Positions 16,563 to 24,296 of a DNA stretch of 24,296 nucleotides are shown piece by piece (within the stretch, counting starts at the first letter, position 1; each line of letters opens with the position of its first letter). Under the pieces are notes generated by a model. That model did not search any database, was not told the DNA's origin, and was given only the letters and a program-made list of their open reading frames with translations. Location: the NCBI GenBank assembly GCA_036939355.1, contig JALLAP010000053.1:1-24296 (forward strand), in the 5' to 3' direction. The translations under genes were made by a program, and so were the position numbers. Source of the stretch: Thalassiosira profunda (Eukaryota > Bacillariophyta > Thalassiosirophyceae > Thalassiosirales > Thalassiosiraceae).

Positions 16563-18583
16563 ATGAGCCCCCCCACAGCAACGCGGGCGGCGGCCCTCCT
16601 CCTCCTCTCGCCGGCACTGGTGGTGTCGGCCTTCGCCTCGACCCCACAGCGTCTGCGGTTGTCGTTCCAAGTGGATGAGATCCATCACTCGCTCCGCCGC
16701 ACGAGCAGAGGCCATCACAGCTACACTCACAAACGCACCCATCCAAACGACATACACAGTCAACAGGCGACGCAATTGCACCTCTCCATTCCGCGGGGCG
16801 GCGCCGTGGCCTCCGCAGCTGCATCGAAATTGTCCGAGCTGACGAGCACGCCGACGGGGACGTTCAACGCCGCGCTGGCCGTGCTCGCGGCGGGGACGGC
16901 CTTATTGAAAGTGTACGGGAAGGTGGGGGAGGGGAATACGGAGGATGGAGGGGAGGTGGTGAGTTTGTCATGAAGGTTCACTTGGATTTGCAATGTTGGA
17001 ACGTTTGCAATTGTTGGCACTGCAACTGCTCATTGCTCACATCTCGTGCTCCGACGAACATCGCACAGCAAAAGAAGGATCCGAAGGTCAAGTCGCTCCA
17101 GATGAGATTCCTCGCGGTCTTTTGGCTGCTCCGCATGGCCGATTGGCTGCAGGTGAGATTGCAAATGCATACATGTGCACAATTTGTGCACATTCTACTG
17201 GCCGGCTCATTCATATCTCACAATCATTGATAAACGAATGGACAGGGACCGTACTTCTACCAAGTCTACGCCTCCAAATCCTTCGGCGCCGCGTCCGGCA
17301 CGGCCATGACGTGGGTCTCCCGCCTCTTCCTCACGGGATTCGCGTCCACCGCCCTCTTCGGGCCGCTCGTCGGGCGCCTCTGCGATGCGAAGGGCCGCAA
17401 GGCCGGCACGCTGGCGTTCGCGGCGCTGTACAGCCTCGGCGCGTCGAGCACCAAGAGCAACCTGCTGGGGGTATTGCTGCTGGGGCGGGTGTTGGGTGGG
17501 ATTGGCACGAGTTTGCTGTTCAGCGCGCCGGAGGCGTGGCTGGTCGGCGAGGCGGGGCGGGAGGGGGTGGAAAGTAGCTTGGGCGAGACGTTCGGATTGG
17601 CGTACGCCGGAGATTCCATCGTGGCCATCCTTGCGGGGCAGATGGCTGGCGTCGCGGCGGCGTCGCGCGGTCCGACGGGCCCCTTCGAATTGTCGGTGGG
17701 ATTCCTGGTCACGGGCGGCCTCCTGGCATCGCTGTTGTGGAAGGAGAACAAGGCCGGAGGCGGCGGCAGCGGCGGCGACGGCGAGGCGACGTCCGAACCC
17801 ACCATCCGCGACGCGGTCAAAGTCGTCAAGTCTGATCCCAAAATCATGCTCGTGGGCGCCATGCAATCGCTCTTCGAGGCGGCGATGTACATCTTCGTGC
17901 TCAACTGGCCACCGGCCGTGAGCGCGGCTGTCGGCGCGTACTTTTCCAAGTTCGCGTCGGACGCATCGGTGGCGGTGGGCACCCCGTACGGGACGGTGTT
18001 CTCGTGCTTCATGGCGTGCTGCCTCCTTGGTTCGACGTTGTTTGGCCAACTGACGTCCTCGGCGAGGGTAGACAATGATGGAAAGAGCAAGGCGGTGTCT
18101 GTCGAAAGCTTTGCGGTGGGAATGCTGGGGCTGGCCACAGTTGCCATGGGGACTGCCGCGTTGACCATCGGGTCGTCGACCCCGCGCATCCTCACGGCAC
18201 TGACGTCGCTGCCTGTCCTATCCACAATCCTCTCTCCCATTACGGCTCTGTGCGGAAGCCTCTCGGGCCTTGTCTCTCAGCCCGGAGTCACATTGTCGAT
18301 ACTGATCGCCAGCCTGTTCCTCTTCGAGAGCTGCGTGGGCATGTACTTCCCTGCCATTGGAACGCTCCGTTCCAAATACTTCCCGGACAGCCATCGCAGC
18401 GTGGTCATGAACCTGTTCGGGATACCGCTCAATGCGATGGTGGTGACCGTGTTTTTGAGCATTGAACGGCTGGGCGTGCGAGGAGCGTTGGGCGTCAGCA
18501 CGACGGCGCTCGCGGTGGCGGCGGCGTGTGGGCTCAAGCTTCGGGGGCTTGTGAATGGGAAAAAGGAGGATGAATCGGGATAG
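16563..18583 (+). CDS. Plastid-targeted MFS transporter, MFSD5/MOT2 (molybdate) family
   Basis: This major facilitator protein belongs to the family of human MFSD5 and algal MOT2 molybdate transporters. There are three exons: 16563-16958, 17069-17152 and 17246-18583. The introns are 110 and 93 bp, both phase 0 with GTGAG donors, and the protein is 605 residues. Exon 1 encodes a signal peptide with VVSAF|ASTP (Phe24), a long polar transit region and the first hydrophobic segment. Exon 2 plus 3 restore FLAVFWLLRMADWLQGPYFYQVYASKSFG, matching the family's signature ADWLQGPYxYxLY. Then follow STALFGPLVGRLCDAKGRK (MFS loop), LLGRVLGGIGTSLLFSAPEAW, a mid-protein loop, MQSLFEAAMYIFVLNWPP, and CVGMYFPAIGTLRSKYFPD. 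The substrate is not proven, and the presequence suggests a plastid envelope location, unlike known family members. Confidence 0.88.
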
Positions 18584-18737
18584 AGTTTCTGTGGAAGAGA
18601 ATACGTTATTCTCTCGATGTGCTATGAGTAAGCAATAGAGTGTGGCGTGCTACCAAGTCAATTGCACAGCTTTGTTCATGTTGTATTTACACTACTGAGA
18701 CATTCAAGCCAGACGGGCAATATTCTTCTCGTGTACC

Positions 18738-19847
18738 TTAGGCCTGCCGCGCCGTGTGCGTGGCGAGCACCAGGGACGCCTGCGATCGCTCGCTTCTCTC
18801 GCTATTAGACAAGGGACTGCACGCCATCTTTGGCCACGTCAGAGCGGGGCCCGCATTACTCTCACTCTTCGACAGAGCATCTGCCAGCGGAGACTTGGCC
18901 ATCTTAGGCCATGTGGAGACGACGCTCGCATTGCTTCTCTCACTCTTCCACAAACCAGAGTCGCTGCCGATGTAAAGCTTGGGCCATGACCAGCGGCTCT
19001 TGGCAATGGGCGTCTCGATTACGATGGTATCGACGGGCGGGGCTGCCTCGTGAGAGGCCTCCTCAGTATCGTCATAAACCACAATGGGCTTGCACAGCGT
19101 CTTGCCCTCGAGTATTTTGTTCTCAACCTCCATGACTTCAATCAGATCGCAGTGCTCGGCCAATGTCATCCAGAACGCGAGCCTCGCCTTGGCGTCGAGT
19201 ACGTCGCTGCTCAGGAGCGCGGAGCAGAGGCAGGCGGCGCCCACGACGGACGGCTTGTAGAAGGTGATGTAGTAGTCGGCCGCCGCACCCTCGATGTACT
19301 TGAGGGCGCTCTCGGTAATCGTTTCCTTGGCCTGCTCGTCAATGTGCTCGGGAAGAAGCTCGCCGTATTCGCGGACGAAGTCGAACGGCGTCGGCGTGGA
19401 GGTGCGCCAGTCCAGCGCGAAGAGCATATCTTCTTCGGTGTCGGTGATGTCTTCTTCCGGATAGTAGCCGCGGCAAAGCCTGGCCAGGCTTGCAGCGTCG
19501 AGTTTTACCCTCGAATGCAGCTTGACGGCGAGGTAGAAGGCGCTGATGGCGGCCAATTGGAACAAATATTTGTCCTGCAGCGCCTCCTCGCTCCGGCCCT
19601 TGCCGCTGGAGAGGTACCGATCGAGGTAGAACGTGGCGATCCAGCTCGTCTCGGCATCCAGCGTCATTGCCTCGGCAACCTGGCGGATCCACTTATGCAT
19701 GGACGCGCGCGCCTCCTCGTCGACCTCCTCGCAGGCGCGGGCGAGGTAGTTGTAGCACTGCACCGACCCGTCCTCCTGGCGGAGCATGGCGCCGATGCGG
19801 TCGATGGCGGAGGCCTTCTGGGCGCGGGCGTCGTTGCAAATGGACAT
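18738..19847 (-). CDS. Diatom-type cyclin with three C-terminal 25-residue repeats
   Basis: This is a cyclin-box protein, presumably a CDK regulator, of 369 residues in one exon. I chose ATG 19847 (MSICNDARAQK); the frame extends upstream to 20111, but that stretch is Arg/Pro-rich and resembles leader sequence. The N-terminal cyclin fold includes MHKWIRQVAEAMTLDAETSW, FYLDRYLSS, LFQLAAISAFYLAVKLH and MLFALDWRTSTPTPFDFV. A second fold half lies near ADYYITFYKPSVVGAACLCSAL. The architecture fits the diatom-specific cyclin group. The C-terminus ends in three exact-length repeats with WPK cores, two containing Ser-Pro (KSPL, CSPL), possible CDK sites. It diverges from neuroguidin across a 517-bp region with E2F-like sites. 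Confidence 0.85.
   Translation of the reverse strand: MSICNDARAQKASAIDRIGAMLRQEDGSVQCYNYLARACEEVDEEARASMHKWIRQVAEAMTLDAETSWIATFYLDRYLSSGKGRSEEALQDKYLFQLAAISAFYLAVKLHSRVKLDAASLARLCRGYYPEEDITDTEEDMLFALDWRTSTPTPFDFVREYGELLPEHIDEQAKETITESALKYIEGAAADYYITFYKPSVVGAACLCSALLSSDVLDAKARLAFWMTLAEHCDLIEVMEVENKILEGKTLCKPIVVYDDTEEASHEAAPPVDTIVIETPIAKSRWSWPKLYIGSDSGLWKSERSNASVVSTWPKMAKSPLADALSKSESNAGPALTWPKMACSPLSNSERSERSQASLVLATHTARQA
18765..18989 (-). repeat. Three 75-bp coding repeats in the cyclin gene
   Basis: The units are 18915-18989, 18840-18914 and 18765-18839. Each encodes exactly 25 residues beginning S/T-W-P-K-L/M and ending after a Ser/Glu-rich stretch and (S)(N/Q)A(S/G). Units 2 and 3 share TWPKMA-SPL. 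The equal length shows tandem duplication followed by divergence. Confidence 0.8.
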
Positions 19848-20364
19848 GCTGGCGGTTGATGGGGGGAGGTTGCTTTGATAGGTTGCAGAAAAATATTGTG
19901 CGCACATCTGATGTCCCTGCAGTGTCGACGGGGACTGCACGACAGAGCGAGGCAAGATAGTCGCAGCAAGTGGGCTATCGCGCCAGGCGGCGGGGCGGCG
20001 ATGCGAGCGCACGGCGGGGGCGCGAGGCGAGCGCACGGCTAAGGGAAATAAATTGTCCAACCCAAGACCATCAGCAAGATCCGGCGATTTGGCGATTTGG
20101 CGATTCGCCAAATATCGCTAGCGGATGTCCAGTCCCAATTCACCATTCACCCTCGTCATCACCATTCAGCAGGTTGCATCGGTTGCAGCTGATGGTGTTG
20201 CTTTGCTAGCTGTGTCGGTCGCACGCTCTTCCGCCCCCACCGTCGGCCCATAGCCGCAGAGGCCCGTGCGTCGAAAGCGATTCCTCCGGACCACGTTGCG
20301 TTCATTTGCAATTCTCGCACACAAGTTTGTCTGGGGCATTTGCAGCAGCACCCCAGCTCGCATC
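19848..20364. promoter_or_regulatory. Divergent promoter region, cyclin / neuroguidin
   Basis: This 517-bp region lies between the two start codons and holds both promoters and leaders. The main visible structure is the E2F-like repeat at 20083-20113, roughly midway between the starts. The frame extending the cyclin upstream to 20111 crosses this element, which argues against that longer start. Confidence 0.5.
20083..20113. repeat. E2F-like GGCGATTT triplet ending in a perfect palindrome
   Basis: Three consecutive 8-base units, GGCGATTT (20083-20090), GGCGATTT (20091-20098) and GGCGATTC (20099-20106), run into the inverted sequence. This gives perfect 8-base arms ATTTGGCG (20095-20102) and CGCCAAAT (20106-20113). 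TTTGGCG is the core of E2F/DP binding sites (TTTSSCGC), here in both orientations. Confidence 0.6.
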
Positions 20365-21790
20365 ATGGCCTCCTCCACCCCCAAGGGCCTCGAGGCGGCC
20401 CTCTCCAAAACCAGCAACGTCGCGGTCGCCTCCCTCCGCCGGGCGATACGGCAGCACGCACAGAACGAAGGGTACGACGCCCGCACCGACGGATTGGATT
20501 TCCTCCAGGCGAAGAACGGGCTGATGCTGAGCTATTTGATCGACCTGACGGTGCTGCTGCGATGCCGGATGCAGCGCCCGTCTGCCGGGAACGACGATGG
20601 TGGCGGGGATTCAGATGGTGATGACTCGGACGGCGACGGGAGCACACAAAAACAATCACAGCAACGGCAGGAGGCGGACGAGTGCCTCGCGCGCCTCCTC
20701 GAAACGAAAACGGCCCTCGAGAAGCTCCGCCCCCTCGAGAAGAAGATGCGCTACCAGATCGACAAGCTCCTCGCGCTGGCGACGCTGGGGGCGGGGACGT
20801 TCGCCGGGGCGGGCCGGGAGGAGGAAGAGGAGGAGGAGGGTGACATTGGGGGAAAGAAGGGGGGTATGGATTCAGCAGGTGATGGGGAGGAACGTGAAGA
20901 GGGCAAGGCGGCGAGCGACCCGCTCTCGTTCAAGCCCGACTTGAGTGGGATGATGCAGATGTTCCAGGAGGATGGGGAGGAGGTGAGCGTGCAATTATTC
21001 ATTGATGTGCACATGGTGTGTGCACCTTTCCATTCAGCTCGCTGATTCATCTTCTGTTCCTACTTTACAGGCAAACGGAGAGGAGAATGACTCGGACGCC
21101 GAAAGCGACATTGGCGACGACGACGACAAACCATCCCGACCCCAAATAGCCCTGGAGAAGGACGACGCTCCTCCCGCCGGAGTCTACCAGCCACCCCGCC
21201 TCCACTCCGTGCCCTTCGAACTCGACAACGAAGCGCAGGCCGCGAAGGAACGCCGGCTCCTCCAAAAGCAGCTCGACAAGCAATCCCGCTCCGAGCTCAC
21301 CGCCGTCGTCCGATCCCAATTCACCGACGCCCCGGAGGTGGAAGACGCCCGTGGCGGCGCCATGCTCGGAAAACAGTCCGCGGCCTCGCGGAGGATTGCG
21401 GCGCGGGACGCCGACATTCAGGAGTTCGAGGAGACGCAGATGCTGCGGCTCACGATGGGGAAATCGGAGAAGAAGGCGCGAAAGAAGATGATGCGGGAGG
21501 AATTGAGCAATTTGGGCGCGATTGCCGGAGGGCTGGGAGGCGTGGGGGGTGACGTCGACGAGGCGTTTGGCGGCGGGGGATTTGGTGGAGGCGGAGCGGG
21601 GGAGGAGGACGAGGGCGGGAGGTTCAAGACGAAGGGGATGCGGAAGCGCAGGGTGGAGAGATTGGATTATGCACCGCAGGGAGGAGAGGGGAAGCGCCGG
21701 TCGAAGATGAAGGGCGGCGGGAATGCATATCAAAAGAGCTTGTACGGACGGGACGGAGGCGGCGGCTCAGGGAAAAAGAAGAGGAGGTAG
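20365..21790 (+). CDS. Neuroguidin/Lcp5-like SSU processome protein (Sas10/Utp3/C1D family)
   Basis: This is a nucleolar factor associated with U3 snoRNP and early 18S rRNA processing. There are two exons, 20365-20982 and 21071-21790, with an 88-bp phase-0 intron (GTGAGC...TTTACAG), encoding 445 residues. The N-terminal Sas10/C1D domain shows DGLDFLQAKNGLMLSYLIDL and, after an acidic insertion, LRPLEKKMRYQIDKLL, the family's hallmark. The middle is strongly acidic. Exon 2 carries the Lcp5/neuroguidin signature YQPPRLHSVPFELD, a coiled basic helix region (SRRIAARDADIQEFEETQMLRLTMGKSEKKARKK), a Gly-rich stretch and a Lys/Arg-rich nuclear-type C-terminus. The start ATCATGGCC is the first in-frame Met before the conserved domain. 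It shares a divergent promoter with the cyclin. Confidence 0.9.
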
Positions 21791-22009
21791 ATGCATCGTT
21801 TTGCAGCACAGTGGCTATTCTTTTCACGCCTAAAAGGCTAGCTGGATGCCTCTTGTTCTTTCTACGTCCCGGATTGAGCTCGATAGGCGGCGCTAGATCA
21901 GAACACCCTAAACAACTGCAAACACAATCGATTCTTCTGCCTCATGCTTGTCCTACCTAACATCGGAGATCGCCTTCTCTCCACGCAAGTGTACCTCTGC
22001 GACGGGACA

Positions 22010-22260
22010 TCAGTTCCTATTGCCTTTCTTCGCGGCAGCCTTCTTCTTCGCCGCCTTCTTCTTGGCCGCTTTCAAGTGCCTGTCGTTGACCACCACCATG
22101 CTCTCCTGGCCACGGAGGCTCGCAGCTGCGAAACGAATAATTATGCTGTAAGATATCGGATTGTATCTCTACTTCTTCGTCCCGAGAGAGCCAACAGTGG
22201 TTTCAACTCACCAGAGACGGCCGCCGCCAAAAGAAGGAGAAGAAAGGGGACTCGGATCAT
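22010..22260 (-). CDS. Small spliced secreted lysine-rich peptide with RxL site (silaffin-like)
   Basis: This 54-residue precursor is hidden from simple ORF scans. Exon 1 (22212-22260) encodes MIRVPFLLLLLAAAVS, a strong signal peptide. An 86-bp intron (22126-22211, GTGAGT...TTTCGCAG, phase 1) is removed, and exon 2 (22010-22125) continues AASLRGQESMVVVNDRHL. The remainder is KAAKKKAAKKKAAAKKGNRN and a TGA stop. The start codon follows ACAAA, a favourable context. The R-H-L tripeptide directly before the lysine block matches the RxL processing motif of diatom silaffin precursors, and KAAK units resemble silaffin lysine spacing. Cleavage would release a 20-residue polycation with 10 lysines. 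The alternative is an antimicrobial or other cationic peptide. Histone H1 tails have similar composition, but the signal peptide argues against that. Existence is inferred from splice signals and frame only. Confidence 0.72.
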
Positions 22261-22644
22261 TTTGTTGTGATGAGAGCAACGCTTGCTTTTTTATGAGCAC
22301 TGTTCGCTGAACGAGACTAACTGTCAGCTTCTTGGTCTTGATGCTCCACGATCGTCCACGATCATCCACGATGCGAACACATCACCACCATCTTGCCTGT
22401 TGATTGCTTTGAGACGTTTCTGAAATGCCTCCTGAAGGGTCATCCGCGGGTGTCCAAAGACTGCGTACAATATGAGACGAGTATCTAGATGATGGTCCTT
22501 TTGCAGCGCGCGAGGTGGCTCTATTGTATCTTTTGCTTTAGAAGAGACAGCGAAGAGATATCAGCAGAGAAGAGCCGCGAATACTCATGCAACGTAAATC
22601 TACTTCTGAATGCCCGTTATTCCCAAACACACACCGCACCATCC
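22261..22644. promoter_or_regulatory. Upstream region of the lysine-rich peptide gene
   Basis: These 384 bases lie between the peptide start codon and the stop of the lipase gene on the same strand. The only clear structure is the 10-bp direct repeat at 22345-22374. No further gene is supported. Confidence 0.4.
22345..22374. repeat. Three 10-bp direct repeats (TCCACGATNN)
   Basis: TCCACGATCG, TCCACGATCA and TCCACGATGC follow each other without gaps, about 85 bp upstream of the lysine-rich peptide ATG. The spacing is close to one helical turn, so bound factors would line up on one face of the DNA. Function unknown. Confidence 0.6.
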
Positions 22645-24296
22645 TTACGCATTCAGAGTTCTCACCCCGGTTGCCATGCGGCCACACCCAACAGCGATGA
22701 GGAACCACAATACTGTCGCAGCAACCCCCATTTTTGCATCCTTGGCGAGGGAGCAATCCGTCACCACTGTCTCTCCTGTATTAGGGTGCATCCATTCGGT
22801 GCACAAGTCGCTCCGAAGGAATATGAGCTGAAGACCTTGGAAGAGAGTTGCAACGAGAAACATCGAACAAATCACCATCCAAGTCCGCCTCTTGAGTTTG
22901 GTGCACGTTCCAATTGCCGTGAGACCGAGTCCGATGAAACCCAAGATCACCGACAGCGTGCCAAATACTCTAGAAGATTTCCAGGCCGTGTCTGGATCGA
23001 ACAAGTCCGAATAGGGCTGGCAAAACTCCGAGTCCACAAAGTCTGCATTTTCTCCGTAGACTTCCGGTGTTGAGCAGTCTTCTCCAACGCACTCTTGGAT
23101 GTTGTAAGACCAAAGCCCCACTTTCAGACCAATGCCAGGATAGGACGATCCTCCATCGGCGGGTGTGATGATGGTATCACGGCTGACATATTTGCAGCCC
23201 TGGTTACTCAGCGCGGCCAGAATGCTCGCCACCACGGCAATAAGGACCAAGACGATTGGCAGTCTCCCCTGAGGGTTGGAAAAGGGGACGCACTGGCGCA
23301 CTTCGGGATCCTCCTCATCGTCGGCCTTTTCATCGGTATGCCAAGTGTGCACCTCGTGGACATCGTCCAGGTTCAGGGTCCGGAGAATGGTGACGAGAGG
23401 AGGGATGGCATGATCCGCCAACATGCGTCCCGACAGGATGACCGAGTTGAACTCGTACCGCGACGCCCAGTATGGGACATACTTCGTTTCGTCCCCCGTG
23501 GTATCGACAAGATGGATGATGTTGCCCGGGATGTACAGCTTGACCGAAACATCTGACGTCTGATTCTTTGCAGCGCGTTCATTGCGGAAGCGGCGGACTT
23601 TCTCATAGAATTCCGTGTCCGGTTCGATTTGCTTCTTCGGGCAGAGGACCCTATCGTTCCGCGAGGCAAGGTGGGACTCCGGGCACGGGGCTCGCACGTC
23701 GTGGAAGGCTCTGCCCTTCGACACCTTGATCCTCGCAAGAACATCGAAGTATTCGTCCCGGAGGCTTTCGAGGTTCGGCTGGGTGACGCGCGGAACAACG
23801 TCCTCGTGCCGAACGATCGAAGTGATGAATTCTTTGCAATCCTCCGCCAGTTCGTCGTCAAAGATGCATCCCTGCAAGTGGATTCAAAGTGAGCATCAAC
23901 AGTCACTTCGCAACATGCCATGAAGAGAAAGAGAAGGACTCACAGGCGGCTCGTAAGCGTAGCATTTCAGCGAGGGAAAGGAGGGGCGGAGCATCAACGA
24001 GAGGACTTGCGCGCAGCCTCCGCCAAGCGAGTGCCCAACCACCGTGAGCTTGTAGTCTTTGTACAGGCTGTCGCTCGAGTACAGATGCTTCAGGACCTTT
24101 TGTCTCTTGATGTCATTGTACATCCATTTGCATCGGGTCAAAACGCCCTTGTGGCAGTGATGGCCTTTCCCGTCGAAGCCGCAGAGCCGTCCGACCTTCT
24201 CCAGATCCAGGGGAACGTACTGCAAGTCGATCACCCAGTCCTCCAACGAATTGGTTCCTCGCACAGCAATCACAACACTCTTTTCTTCCTCGTCGA
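22645..24296 (-). CDS. Class 3 lipase fused to a four-helix membrane module (5' end outside window)
   Basis: This is a probable membrane-bound triacylglycerol/diacylglycerol lipase. The gene enters from the right edge. Visible exons are 23944-24296 (partial) and 22645-23871, joined by a 72-bp phase-0 intron (GTGAGT...TTGCAG) that restores CYAYEPP|GCIFDDEL. Lipase_3 features are SVVIAVRGTNSLEDWVIDLQ, the nucleophile elbow VVGHSLGGG, and ITSIVRHEDVVPRV with the catalytic Asp region. IPGNIIHLVD and a later conserved His region (DHAIPPLVTILRTL) follow. After an acidic linker come four hydrophobic segments: LPIVLVLIAVVASILAAL, FGTLSVILGFIGLGLTAIG, WMVICSMFLVATLFQGLQLIFL and VAATVLWFLIAVGCG. A Cys-bearing loop of about 90 residues separates the first two (GCKYVS ... 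LWSYNIQECVGEDC). I recall similar four-helix modules in diatom proteins, unverified. Confidence 0.85.

Noticed and set aside
17207..18240. Two long minus-strand frames opposite the MFS transporter
   Set aside because: GC-rich codon use of the transporter leaves the other strand open. The translations are His/Arg- or Pro/Ser-rich without domains.
19848..20111. N-terminal extension of the cyclin to the upstream ATG
   Set aside because: The extra 88 residues are Arg/Pro/Ser-rich, overlap the E2F-like palindrome and add no part of the cyclin fold. The ATG at 19847 is preferred.
22010..22260. Reading the lysine-rich peptide as a histone H1-like tail
   Set aside because: The composition is similar, but the protein begins with a strong signal peptide, is only 54 residues, and has no globular winged-helix domain.
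1..24296. tRNA, rRNA, CRISPR arrays, transposons or viral genes
   Set aside because: I looked for tRNA box sequences, regular repeat-spacer arrays, terminal inverted repeats with a transposase or reverse transcriptase, and viral hallmark proteins, and found none.

Overview
The window is nuclear DNA of a eukaryotic alga, most likely a centric diatom of the Thalassiosira type. Five observations point that way. Introns are short (66-110 bp, with one exception) and bounded by GTGAGT/GTAAGT and AG. Several proteins begin with a signal peptide followed by the diatom plastid 'ASAF'-like motif. There is a cyclin resembling the diatom-specific class. Secreted proteins carry Pro-Thr spacers and regularly spaced lysine clusters (KxxK) like those of silica-associated proteins. 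Genes are densely packed on alternating strands. The species call is an inference, and no database was searched.

Layout from left to right: a DDX3/Ded1-type DEAD-box helicase (-); a large secreted protein with a basic KxxK tail (+); a methyltransferase with plastid and possibly thylakoid-lumen targeting (+); a Trp/Tyr/Cys-rich secreted protein with three lysine clusters and RxL sites, resembling a cingulin or silaffin (-); a small two-helix membrane protein interrupted by a TAG codon (+); a CRAL-TRIO protein with a basic tail (-); plastid ribosomal protein bS21 (-); plastid glyoxalase I (+); a TrhO-type tRNA hydroxylase split by a frameshift (-); a plastid-targeted MFS transporter of the MFSD5/MOT2 family (+); a diatom-type cyclin (-); neuroguidin/Lcp5 (+); a tiny spliced secreted lysine-rich peptide (-); and a class 3 lipase fused to a four-helix membrane module (-, running off the right edge).

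Three themes stand out. (1) Three genes (3347-6726, 8187-10388, 22010-22260) encode secretory proteins with period-3 lysine clusters. Two of them also have RxL sites at or before those clusters, which makes them candidates for cell-wall silica formation. The 54-residue peptide at 22010-22260 only appears after an 86-bp intron is removed, so an ORF scan misses it. (2) At least four genes encode probable plastid proteins, and these lie mainly in compact divergent or convergent pairs. (3) Cyclin and neuroguidin share a divergent promoter with an E2F-like repeat, which could couple cell cycle and ribosome production. Intron boundaries were set by hand from splice signals, reading phase and family similarity. 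Two genes contain an interruption that may be real or a sequence error.
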